From Candidatus Gracilibacteria bacterium CG17_big_fil_post_rev_8_21_14_2_50_48_13 (GTDB taxonomy: Bacteria; Patescibacteriota; Gracilibacteria; 1-14-2-50-48-13), in contig PFFG01000011.1 in NCBI GenBank assembly GCA_002783265.1, positions 1 through 56,917 of the forward strand: a stretch of 56,917 nucleotides of DNA. The letters are read 5' to 3'. The stretch's first letter is position 1. Each line of letters opens with the position of its first letter. The translations under genes and the position numbers were made by a program. Of this stretch, positions 9,299-16,304 are shown piece after piece. The notes under the pieces were generated by a model, which saw only the letters and a program-made list of their open reading frames with translations, was not told the DNA's origin and did not search any database.

Positions 9299-10080
9299 AC
9301 ACTATCGGGACAAAGGGTACGAAAGGGGCACTGCGTACAGGTATCAGGAGATGGTGTGGGAGAAAACTCCTCTTTTGTGATCTGTTTCCCGACCTGGTGG
9401 ATGTACGCTCGTGTTTCCTCGCATTGTTCCTTGGAGCGGCGAGTTTCTATGAGCGCATCTTCCCGAAGAAAATACAGTGCCAAGGCGATGCTGTCGAGCC
9501 CCAGATAATCATGGAGCACCAGCGCATACAAACTCAGCTGCAGGTCCAAAGCAGTTTCCTCTGCACTCCGAAGCTTTCCTGACTTGTAGTCGATGACGAT
9601 GAGTTCATTATTGCGCCTATCTATGCGATCTATACGACCGCCGATGCTGCAGCTTCCAACCTGTTCGTGAAAGGGGATCTCCACAGCGACGGTTTCAAGG
9701 AGCTCCTTGGCGTGATGCATATACCAGTTCCGAAGCAGGTGCATGCCCTCTTCTTTTGCCGCATACATCGCTGCGTGATCCGCATACCCCACGGATACCC
9801 AAGCGCTATCGAAGAGTTCAAGCAGACGCTCTATAGGCGGAAGAGTTGGTGTCGCTTCAAAAAAGAGAGACATTTGGCTGGGTTGCTGGAGTCCGTTCTC
9901 GAGACTTTTCCAGAGGCGTGTTCCCTGCACCTCTTGCGTAAACCGGTACAGCGCGTTATGCAGTGATGTGCCAAAACTCGCCTGCCACCAAAGCGGTGTG
10001 GGCAGTTTTTCCCTATATGTATACCAATAACGCTTCGGACAAGCGGCGTAGGTGTACAGATGTGAATAGGAAAGGCGCAT
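9274..10080 (-). CDS. Standalone RecB/Cas4-like PD-(D/E)XK nuclease with Fe-S cluster
   Basis: The product has 268 residues from the ATG at 10080 (a TTG lies two codons upstream). It matches the nuclease domain of RecB/AddB and Cas4. There is an early cysteine (AACPKRYW, C14), an active site with GGRIDRID and IDYKSGK (D151, D164, K166), a QxxxY motif (LQLSLYA) and a terminal CxxCxxxxxC group. Together with C14 that group can ligate a [4Fe-4S] cluster. No helicase domain is fused and no CRISPR array or cas1/cas2 is present, so it is probably a repair exonuclease rather than Cas4. It overlaps dut and follows the HD-domain gene by 32 bp. Confidence 0.85.
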   Translation of the reverse strand: MRLSYSHLYTYAACPKRYWYTYREKLPTPLWWQASFGTSLHNALYRFTQEVQGTRLWKSLENGLQQPSQMSLFFEATPTLPPIERLLELFDSAWVSVGYADHAAMYAAKEEGMHLLRNWYMHHAKELLETVAVEIPFHEQVGSCSIGGRIDRIDRRNNELIVIDYKSGKLRSAEETALDLQLSLYALVLHDYLGLDSIALALYFLREDALIETRRSKEQCEETRAYIHQVGKQITKEEFSPTPSPDTCTQCPFRTLCPDSVCSSPSTE

Positions 10081-10112
10081 AAACAAGCGATACGATCATG
10101 AGCACAGCTTAC

Positions 10113-10973
10113 CTACAAATGTGTTTTTGGTGCAATCTTATCTTGATGCCGGCGCAAAATTGCGCGAATTTCCTCGAGCGCATCATCACGGGTTTTTTTA
10201 GCCTGCTCCACATCGTCGCTGTAGAGCTCGAGATTCTCATCGGTGAGATACCGCTTTATGGTAATGTACAGCTGCGTCAGAAAATGATACTCCTCCATTT
10301 TTTCCGCCTGACTAACAAGCCCCACTCGCAGTGTATCGAGAATTTTCTGCACTTGTTTTTTTGGTTCCTTGTGACGAATGGTCTCCAGGTTATGCATGCG
10401 ATCTCCAAACTTCACGGCGAGGGAATCGTCGTCTTTGATTGCATTGATAAACTGTAGCGCAGACTTCTCCGATGCGGTGAGCATGCCTTTCTTTTTCCAT
10501 TCGTCCCATTCCGGTTTGTTGGTCAGGTTGGTGACGAGATGCTCCATGCGCTCGCCAAATTGTGCGTTTATGTCCGTAAATCGTGCGTCCGTATCCTCAA
10601 CGGTATCATGCAGAAGTGCCGCTATAATGGGAGATTCATTGTACAGGCCTTTTTCGTGTTTTTGATGATAAATCTCGTTCATGGCCACATAGAGCGGGTG
10701 CATGATGTAGGGTTCACCTGATTCCCGTACTTGATGCGCATGTTTTTCCGCCGCGTATTTGTAGGCGGAAAGTACTTGCTTGAGCAGGCTTAAAAACTCG
10801 ACCTGCTTTTGCAAATTTAGATCTTGCACATCCGTTTTCGCCTTTGTCATGATCTCCTCTTCGAGTTCCTCGACGCTGCGCGACCCATAGCTTTCTTTCA
10901 AAAACAACAGCACTTCCTCCAGTTTTGAGAGAAAGAGCTGATCATGCTCGGGTGACGGTTTTGGCGCTTCCAT
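10113..10973 (-). CDS. HD-domain protein, RelA/SpoT-type (p)ppGpp hydrolase-like
   Basis: The 286-residue protein has a C-terminal-extended HD domain like the hydrolase half of SpoT/Rel and the small alarmone hydrolases. Visible motifs are RxSGEPYxxHP (residues 83-93), LLHDTVEDT (HD at 122-123, ED at 126-127) and KFGDRMHNLETI (D191), which supply the Mn-binding and catalytic residues. No synthetase, TGS or ACT domain follows, so the predicted activity is hydrolysis only. The N-terminal 70 residues are a charged helical extension. It sits inside an operon between the Xer recombinase and the nuclease. Its true substrate could be another nucleotide. Confidence 0.85.
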   Translation of the reverse strand: MEAPKPSPEHDQLFLSKLEEVLLFLKESYGSRSVEELEEEIMTKAKTDVQDLNLQKQVEFLSLLKQVLSAYKYAAEKHAHQVRESGEPYIMHPLYVAMNEIYHQKHEKGLYNESPIIAALLHDTVEDTDARFTDINAQFGERMEHLVTNLTNKPEWDEWKKKGMLTASEKSALQFINAIKDDDSLAVKFGDRMHNLETIRHKEPKKQVQKILDTLRVGLVSQAEKMEEYHFLTQLYITIKRYLTDENLELYSDDVEQAKKTRDDALEEIRAILRRHQDKIAPKTHL

Positions 10974-11026
10974 GAGAAAAAGGAAAAATATCTCAGTACT
11001 ATATCACAAAAAGCACTCTTTTGCAG

Positions 11027-12076
11027 CTATTTCATGAACTTCTCATGTACTTCTTTGAGATGTTTATTTGTAATGTTTGTGTAAATTTGTGTTGTGGTAA
11101 TGCTGCTATGCCCAAGCATTTCCTGCACGGAGCGAATATCTGCACCATTGATGAGGAGCTCTGTTGCGAAGGAATGCCGCAAAACGTGTGGAGTGACTTT
11201 CTTTGTGATGCCTGCGTGGGCTGCATAAGACCGTACCATTGCTTCTATCGCGACGGTGGAGAGTCTACGCGCACCGGAATCGAGCACATCATCTGCCTTA
11301 CTGGTACTCCGAGCGTAGTTCAGAAAGAGCGGAGCATGCCCATCTGTGCGTTTTTCCAGGTACGCTGCAACTGCTTCCTTTGCACGTTTTGAAACGAATA
11401 CAAGGCGCGTCTTGCCTCCTTTTCCTTTCACCGTAAATTCACCACGATCAAGGGCTATATGTTCTCTGTCCAGCCGAGCAAGTTCACTAACACGAAGACC
11501 CGTAGAATACAGGAGCTCGAGAATCGCATGGTCACGCCGAGCGCGTAGCTCCAATTGAGTAAGATACTCAGCTCTAGGCTTTTTTCTTCCCCGTGCGGCA
11601 GCGGCGATCCGTTCACCAAGGACAAGATCAACAGAACGAAAAAGCCGCTCGAGTTCTTCCCTGTCGAGATATGCAACTTCACGTGTGGGCTCTTTTGCAA
11701 GTTCAATCTTCTCCGGTGCCAGTGTCTCAATATCATTTTTACGCGCATGTTTCAGGAAGGCCCTGAGTGCAATAATATGATAATTTTGCGTCTTCGTTGA
11801 GAGTGGCAGTCCACTTGCATCTTCAATGTTCGTCAGATGGAGCCTGTACCGTTTTACATCTTTTGCCGTAAGCTCCTCGAGGCGACGTTCTTCACCAAAA
11901 AATGCAGCAAAACGTCCTAAATAATGCCGGTAATTGCGCTGTGTATACTTCGAGAGTTGTTTTTCTACGCTAATATCCAGCAAATATTCTTCAAGATGAT
12001 CACGGAGATTGGGCACGATGCTCGGTCGTAATGGTGCAGGGAGTTTTGGGTGGGCACTGAAGGTGAATGCCTCCAT
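11027..12076 (-). CDS. Tyrosine recombinase, XerC/XerD-like
   Basis: The product has about 349 residues. The N-terminal SAM-like core-binding domain covers about 25-115 and the catalytic domain 130-349. The complete catalytic set is visible: R195 (TGLRVSEL), Lys in the KGKGGKTR beta-hairpin, H297 and R300 (HVLRHSFA), H323 (LGHSS) and the nucleophile Y332 (IYTNI). A basic insertion of about 25 residues (150-180) precedes the first Arg. The most likely role is chromosome-dimer resolution as the single Xer of the genome, though an integrase is possible. From the ATG at 12076 the gene overlaps the upstream ComEC-like gene by 77 bp. A GTG at 12016 would shorten the overlap to 17 bp and keep the whole core domain. 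Confidence 0.92.
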   Translation of the reverse strand: MEAFTFSAHPKLPAPLRPSIVPNLRDHLEEYLLDISVEKQLSKYTQRNYRHYLGRFAAFFGEERRLEELTAKDVKRYRLHLTNIEDASGLPLSTKTQNYHIIALRAFLKHARKNDIETLAPEKIELAKEPTREVAYLDREELERLFRSVDLVLGERIAAAARGRKKPRAEYLTQLELRARRDHAILELLYSTGLRVSELARLDREHIALDRGEFTVKGKGGKTRLVFVSKRAKEAVAAYLEKRTDGHAPLFLNYARSTSKADDVLDSGARRLSTVAIEAMVRSYAAHAGITKKVTPHVLRHSFATELLINGADIRSVQEMLGHSSITTTQIYTNITNKHLKEVHEKFMK

Positions 12077-12908
12077 CAATGCTCGTATTGTATACAGTCA
12101 TACCCAAGGCGGCAAGACGCGAAAGTACTTCCGGTGACGGATGCCCATAGGTATTGTTCACACCGTTCTGAAATGTGACAGCCTTTGGAGAAACAGCCTG
12201 CAGAAAATTGGAGCCGCTGCTTGTTTTGCTCCCATGATGACCACCTTTGAGAAACGCTGCACGAAGTGGCGATCCCTCCTTGAGCAGGGCCTTTTCGACG
12301 ATTTCTTCTGCATCGCCCATAAGCAGCAAGCGATCTGTTGGGAGAACCAGCATGAGCACTAATGAGTGATTGTTTGCGTCAGGTGCCACGGGTGTTTCGA
12401 GGGGAGTCAAAAGATCGAGATATACTCCCACTTCCACCCGCAGGTCCTGATCTTTTCTTGCATGGGTGACGGTGATGCCTTTTCTTTGTGCCTTTGCAAG
12501 AATTTCCCGTATCCCCTCTCTTTGTTCAACTTCGTCGTTTAGGACGATCTCACCCACCTCCATGTGGTCTAAAAGCGCAAGAGTCCCACCGATGTGATCT
12601 TGATCGGAATGGGTGAGAAATACCATATCAAGCGCGTTCACAAACGGTGGGAGAACACGGCTTAGCTCCTCAAGGAGAACATCGCTTTTGGGCCCTGTAT
12701 CGATAAGCACTCGCCTCCCTGTGGGTGTCTGAAGAAGTATGGCATCTCCCTGACCGACCTCCAAAAAATCGACAGATACTCCCACTCGCTGCACTGGAAG
12801 GTATGCAAGCGCTATATTTGTCGTAAGTATACAGAGGATGCTAACAATAACTGAGGCAAAAATGCAACGCATAGGTTTGGGCAAAGAACTAAGCCTTGCA
12901 CCGTACAT
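12000..12908 (-). CDS. Secreted or membrane-anchored ComEC-type metallo-beta-lactamase-fold hydrolase
   Basis: The product has 302 residues from the ATG at 12908. A later ATG at 12872 would remove a short leader but keep the hydrophobic segment. An N-terminal signal anchor (CIFASVIVSILCILTTNIALA) is followed by a metallo-beta-lactamase domain like the C-terminal part of ComEC/Rec2: VDFLEVGQGDA, LIDTGP, THSDQDHIGG as the metal-binding motif, LLMGDA and KGGHHGS. The competence-channel transmembrane domain of ComEC is absent, so this is an orphan extracytoplasmic phosphodiesterase or nuclease domain. It heads the operon that continues with xer, the HD protein, the nuclease and dut. Confidence 0.85.
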   Translation of the reverse strand: MYGARLSSLPKPMRCIFASVIVSILCILTTNIALAYLPVQRVGVSVDFLEVGQGDAILLQTPTGRRVLIDTGPKSDVLLEELSRVLPPFVNALDMVFLTHSDQDHIGGTLALLDHMEVGEIVLNDEVEQREGIREILAKAQRKGITVTHARKDQDLRVEVGVYLDLLTPLETPVAPDANNHSLVLMLVLPTDRLLLMGDAEEIVEKALLKEGSPLRAAFLKGGHHGSKTSSGSNFLQAVSPKAVTFQNGVNNTYGHPSPEVLSRLAALGMTVYNTSIDGGIHLQCPPKTPCTITTEHRAQSP

Positions 12909-13005
12909 GTCTCCCAAATGCCTGTCCAATCATTTCCCCAGATACCGTTGTTCACTTCAAAAAACACCGTATACTGGAGCCAAATATCCGCAACAAAACA
13001 CAGAC

Positions 13006-14757
13006 ATGCAGACGTGGAAAACCCTTCATATTGAGATAGACGACGAGCTTACTGATGTTCTCGAAAAAATGCAGGAGGCAGCAACTCCTCATGTTGCCCT
13101 CGTAATACCAGGCAGATCGCTCCTGCTGACGAGCATGATCAACCTTCGGTTAATACAGAAAAAAGCCAAGCTGCTCGGCCAGACAGTTGCGGTGGTAACG
13201 CGTGACGTCATGGGCAGGACGCTAGCGGAAAAAGCAGGCATGTTTGCCGTGCGACTTGTTGCAGATTTAGAATCAGTGGAGGCCGGTGCTACACCTCGAC
13301 CTGTTGAGGAACATCGTGAAGACAATTTGCATCGTGGAAAGGCGCCTGCGAAAACACAGGCTAAGAAAACAACGCATGAGCCCATTCTCATGGGAAAAAA
13401 GTCGGTCCCTACCAGTAAAGCGAAATCGGGTCACCCAAAAAAGCGTGAACTACCGAAGACAGTCATGGGGAAAATTACTTACCTGCTCGGTCTCGACAAT
13501 CTTGGGAAAAAGGAAGAAGTTCAGGAAGTTTCTCAGTTTCGTGTCAAAGTTACTCCTGCATCAAAAAAGGCCTTTGTCAGTATTCTTTCCCTGAGCCTCA
13601 TTTTGCTGGTGGGTATCTCCGTTTTTGCCCTGCCCCATGCAACTCTTGAATTGACACCTAAGCTCGCCAATGTGCCGGTTTTTTCCAATATTACTATGAC
13701 AGCGGCGCCAACGGATGTTTCTTCGCGTCAAATTCAGTATCAGGAAATTTCTGTGGAGTATGAAAAGGAATTTGAGTATGCGGCTACGGGAAAGAAGTTT
13801 GAAGGAACGAATGCAAAGGGGCGGGTGCGTATCTTTAACCGTGAAGGGAAGGCTCGTTCCATTGTGGGCAATAGTCGCCTGCAGACGCAGGAAGGGCTTG
13901 TTTTCCTTACCACTGGTTTTGTGACGGTTCCCCCAGCTCGGGGGCAAACGCCTGGAACCATCGATGTGGTGGTGGAAGCGCGAGATCTGGATGTGTCCGG
14001 TAACTATATAGGTGACCGGGGGAATATTGGTCCCACCAAATTCACCTTCCCCGCACTCACCTCCAGTTCCCAGCAGCTCCTGTATGCGGAAAGTTTCGAG
14101 GCGTTTTCCGGCGGGGTGACGAAAGTCGATCAACGCATTACTGCAACGGATATGGAAACGGCCAATAAAAATATTGTGACGGATCTGGAAATGCTTGCTG
14201 AAGAGGAACTGCGCGCGGAGTTGGTGCGCAAAAATCTTTCCGGTAATGTGGATCTGTTTGAGCCTGCTGATCCACGGTTTGTCTCCAAGGAATTACTTGG
14301 GGTCGAAATTCCCCGGGATCTTGTTGGTGCTGCGCAGCCAAGTTTCAAGGCAAAAGGTAAAATGCGTGTTCGCGCATACTATTATAAAAAAGATGACCTC
14401 GTTTCCATATTGGAATCTCACTTTAAGGATCATCAGCTGACCTATAATCAGCAACTGGTGGGTATGGATCGCTCTACTCTTTCCTTTGCAAACATTTTCC
14501 CACCGCGGGATGCACAAATTAAAGTGACGGTGAAAATGAATGGAGTGGTCAGCTATAGCTTTGCTAGTGATAGTGATGCCCTGATCCAGCGGATCAAAGA
14601 TAACATCGTTGGGGCAGATCGGGCGCGGGCAATGGCTTATCTACAGAATCTCCCTGAGGTGGATGCTGTGGATATTCAACTCTCTCCATGGTGGCAAAAA
14701 ACTCTTCCTACCTTGAAGGAAAATATTTCTGTACGTATCAAAGATGTAAGGAAATAA
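13006..14757 (+). CDS. Membrane-anchored baseplate-J-like protein
   Basis: The product has 583 residues from the ATG at 13006. The longer frame overlaps the divergent ComEC-like gene and is unlikely. The N-terminal about 90 residues form an alpha/beta domain (IEIDDELTDVLEKM, VALVIPG, VAVVTRD). A lysine-rich linker follows (100-180), then one transmembrane helix (187-209) and a long extracytoplasmic region. That region resembles the baseplate J-like domain often annotated in Patescibacteria (residues about 215-430, GRVRIFNREGKA, RGQTPGTIDVVV). No other phage-tail genes are present. The function is unknown; an envelope or secretion-apparatus component is a reasonable guess. It is monocistronic with its own terminator. 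Confidence 0.72.
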   Translation: MQTWKTLHIEIDDELTDVLEKMQEAATPHVALVIPGRSLLLTSMINLRLIQKKAKLLGQTVAVVTRDVMGRTLAEKAGMFAVRLVADLESVEAGATPRPVEEHREDNLHRGKAPAKTQAKKTTHEPILMGKKSVPTSKAKSGHPKKRELPKTVMGKITYLLGLDNLGKKEEVQEVSQFRVKVTPASKKAFVSILSLSLILLVGISVFALPHATLELTPKLANVPVFSNITMTAAPTDVSSRQIQYQEISVEYEKEFEYAATGKKFEGTNAKGRVRIFNREGKARSIVGNSRLQTQEGLVFLTTGFVTVPPARGQTPGTIDVVVEARDLDVSGNYIGDRGNIGPTKFTFPALTSSSQQLLYAESFEAFSGGVTKVDQRITATDMETANKNIVTDLEMLAEEELRAELVRKNLSGNVDLFEPADPRFVSKELLGVEIPRDLVGAAQPSFKAKGKMRVRAYYYKKDDLVSILESHFKDHQLTYNQQLVGMDRSTLSFANIFPPRDAQIKVTVKMNGVVSYSFASDSDALIQRIKDNIVGADRARAMAYLQNLPEVDAVDIQLSPWWQKTLPTLKENISVRIKDVRK

Positions 14758-14770
14758 AAGAGCATGTATA

Positions 14771-14805
14771 AAAAAACCGCTTTCCACTGAAAGCGGTTTT
14801 TTTTT
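14771..14805. terminator. Bidirectional terminator
   Basis: A 14-bp perfect stem (14771-14784 with 14789-14802) with a 4-nt loop is flanked by A- and T-runs. It serves the baseplate-J-like gene on the plus strand and the H1-like gene on the minus strand. Confidence 0.9.
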
Positions 14806-14815
14806 GAGCGGAGAA

Positions 14816-15205
14816 TTACTCTGCCTTCTCAGCTTTCTTCGCAGGCTTTTTTGCAGCAGGTTTCTTTGCGGGGGCCTTTGCTGCTTTTGGTGCAGCTGCT
14901 GCCTCTTCTTTCTTTTCTGTCTTTGGAGCTGCCGCTTTCTTAGGAGCAGGCTTCTTTGCTTCCGTTTTTAAGCTAGATGCATCGAAGTCATACATTTCCT
15001 TTAATTTCGCATCGTTGAAACCGTATTTGTTCAGCTTTGCTTTTGCGGTCATTATGGCGTTTTTCATCCATTTCGTTGGTCCTTCGTTTTTCAGACGACC
15101 AAGAAGTTTTCCAAAATCTTTGATAGCGTTTTGCGCTTTCTTCGGGTTATTTTTTCCAAGTTTTTGCGGGCTGTAGAGAAGCCGTGCTTTGCCAGATGAA
15201 GCCAT
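14816..15205 (-). CDS. Small basic protein with histone H1-like Lys/Ala/Pro tail
   Basis: The 129-residue protein has a helical N-terminal half (about 1-75, rich in Lys and Asn) that I cannot assign. The tail (about 80-129) consists almost only of Lys, Ala, Pro and Glu, with repeated AKKPA and KKPAKKA motifs like eukaryotic H1 and bacterial Hc1/AlgP-type tails. Such tails bind DNA or RNA non-specifically, so a nucleoid-associated role is likely but unproven. It is transcribed alone on the minus strand, with a shared terminator downstream and the divergent tRNA-Arg gene upstream. Confidence 0.7.
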   Translation of the reverse strand: MASSGKARLLYSPQKLGKNNPKKAQNAIKDFGKLLGRLKNEGPTKWMKNAIMTAKAKLNKYGFNDAKLKEMYDFDASSLKTEAKKPAPKKAAAPKTEKKEEAAAAPKAAKAPAKKPAAKKPAKKAEKAE

Positions 15206-15304
15206 TCCTTCGGTCCATAAAGAGTGTAAATCGCAGAAAGTGTAGCGAAAAGCTGTGAACAGTGCAAGAGAATCGTGTATATACCACTGCTTTCGTGGAA
15301 AATC

Positions 15305-15332
15305 TTGTCATCGAGCTACGCTCTGTTACCAT
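15305..15332 (+). promoter_or_regulatory. Candidate promoter of tRNA-Arg
   Basis: TTGTCA (15305-15310), a 16-bp spacer and TACCAT (15327-15332) resemble sigma-70 -35 and -10 boxes. The -10 box ends 10 bp before the first base of the tRNA. Confidence 0.5.
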
Positions 15333-15342
15333 ACGCGTACGC

Positions 15343-15419
15343 GCCCGCATAGCTCAGTTGGATAGAGCAGTGCCCTTCTAAGGCAAAGGTCGATGGTTCG
15401 AATCCATCTGCGGGTACCA
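15343..15419 (+). tRNA. tRNA-Arg (anticodon TCT)
   Basis: This is a cloverleaf of 77 nt including an encoded CCA. The 7-bp acceptor stem (15343-15349 with 15409-15415) has one G-T wobble. The D arm (GCTC/GAGC), the anticodon loop CTTCTAA giving UCU, and the T arm (GATGG/CCATC around TTCGAAT) are all clear. The first pair of the anticodon stem is a G-A mismatch. UCU reads AGA and AGG arginine codons. The last 21 nt plus three following bases are duplicated 204 bp downstream. Confidence 0.95.
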
Positions 15420-15422
15420 AAT
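15399..15422 (+). repeat. 24-bp direct repeat, copy 1 (tRNA-Arg 3' end)
   Basis: This stretch covers the T-loop end, 3' acceptor strand, CCA and three following bases of tRNA-Arg. It is repeated without mismatch at 15603-15626. The arrangement (an intact tRNA at one end, a copy of only its 3' end at the other) is that of attL/attR sites left by integration into a tRNA gene. Confidence 0.85.
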
Positions 15423-15602
15423 ATACATCAATGAACAAAGTACAAAGGAAAGAGTGAGTTCTTTGCGTATGTTCGCTGATGGATTCGAAACCAGTGAGTG
15501 AAGGAAGGCCCTAATGCCTTCCGGAGTGAACCTTCGGGGCTCCGCCGCAGATGAGACGAACGCGGAGCGCTCAGCGACGCAGAGAGTCCATCGTGAGGTG
15601 GG
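15423..15602. other. Structured segment between tRNA-end repeats (possible mini-element or ncRNA)
   Basis: This 180-bp stretch has no convincing gene. It contains a 12-bp inverted copy of the tRNA T-arm (15478-15489, complementary to 15398-15409), a 7-bp hairpin with a 6-nt loop (15503-15522), and a GGAG/CTCC stem enclosing CC-TTCG-GG, a UUCG-type tetraloop (15523-15543). Base composition is GC-richer than the flanks in its second half. It may be the remnant of an integrated element or encode a small structured RNA. Confidence 0.4.
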
Positions 15603-15626
15603 CGAATCCATCTGCGGGTACCAAAT
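15603..15626 (+). repeat. 24-bp direct repeat, copy 2 (orphan tRNA 3' end)
   Basis: An exact copy of 15399-15422, lacking the rest of the tRNA. It lies 5 bp beyond the stop codon of ftsE on the opposite strand. Confidence 0.85.
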
Positions 15627-15631
15627 GTGTC

Positions 15632-16300
15632 TTACGTCTTCACCGGCCCATCATAGGTTTTGACTCCATTTTCCAACACAATCATTCGCCCTCCAATGTA
15701 TTGAATGATATCGCTATTGTGTGTGGTCATTATCACCGTGGTTCCCGCTTCGTTAATGGCGCGGAGAATATCCACAATACTTTTTGCTGCTGTTTTATCG
15801 AGATTTCCCGTTGGTTCATCGAGGAGAATCATTTTTGGATTATGTACCAAAGCGCGTGCAATTGCCGTGCGCTGCGCTTCACCGCCTGAGAGTTCACTCG
15901 GATACTGGTTTTGACGCCGCAACAAACCAACCTGATCGAGCGCCTTTGGCACCAGTGTATGTATAGTCTCCAGAGATTCGCCACAGACTTCTAGGGCAAA
16001 GGCAACATTCTCATACACTGTTTTATTTGGCAGGAGTTTATAATCCTGAAAAACAATACCAATGTGCCGCCGATACATTTGTACCGTATCAAAATCCATT
16101 TGCTCAATATGATTATCGTCAATCACGAGGGAGCCGGAATCCGGCTTGTGCTGCCCAATCATGAGATGCATGAGAGTACTCTTCCCTGCACCTGATGGTC
16201 CGGTAATACAAACGAATTCACCAGGAGTAATGTCCGCAGAAAAACCATCAAGCACAACGCGTGTTCCAAAACTCTTTGTGAGGTGTTCTATATGAATCAT
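15632..16300 (-). CDS. ftsE: FtsE-like ABC transporter ATPase
   Basis: The 222-residue ATPase is complete: Walker [10 protein letters not shown] (about 34-42), Q-loop [17 protein letters not shown], signature LSGGEAQR, Walker [13 protein letters not shown] and H-loop TTH. The Q-loop region is typical of FtsE, which with membrane partner FtsX activates cell-wall hydrolases at the septum. No FtsX gene is adjacent or elsewhere in the window. The gene starts 4 bp after the ligase/peptidase gene and is the last of the operon, so it might instead power the neighbouring 7TM protein (speculation). MacB/LolD-type ATPases are the main alternative. Confidence 0.82.
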   Translation of the reverse strand: MIHIEHLTKSFGTRVVLDGFSADITPGEFVCITGPSGAGKSTLMHLMIGQHKPDSGSLVIDDNHIEQMDFDTVQMYRRHIGIVFQDYKLLPNKTVYENVAFALEVCGESLETIHTLVPKALDQVGLLRRQNQYPSELSGGEAQRTAIARALVHNPKMILLDEPTGNLDKTAAKSIVDILRAINEAGTTVIMTTHNSDIIQYIGGRMIVLENGVKTYDGPVKT

Positions 16301-16304
16301 AGCT

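Noticed and set aside
9274-10080. Cas4 of a CRISPR system
   Set aside because: The nuclease has Cas4/AddB-type Fe-S and active-site motifs, but there is no repeat array and no cas1, cas2 or effector gene in the window.
13006-14757. Prophage or tail-like cluster
   Set aside because: Only a baseplate-J-like domain is present. No sheath, tube, portal, terminase or lysis cassette lies nearby, and the gene is flanked by housekeeping genes.
15378-15611. A 77-residue minus-strand frame ending in MDSNHRPLP
   Set aside because: It is the antisense of the tRNA-Arg and its downstream repeat, a common source of false small proteins beside tRNAs.
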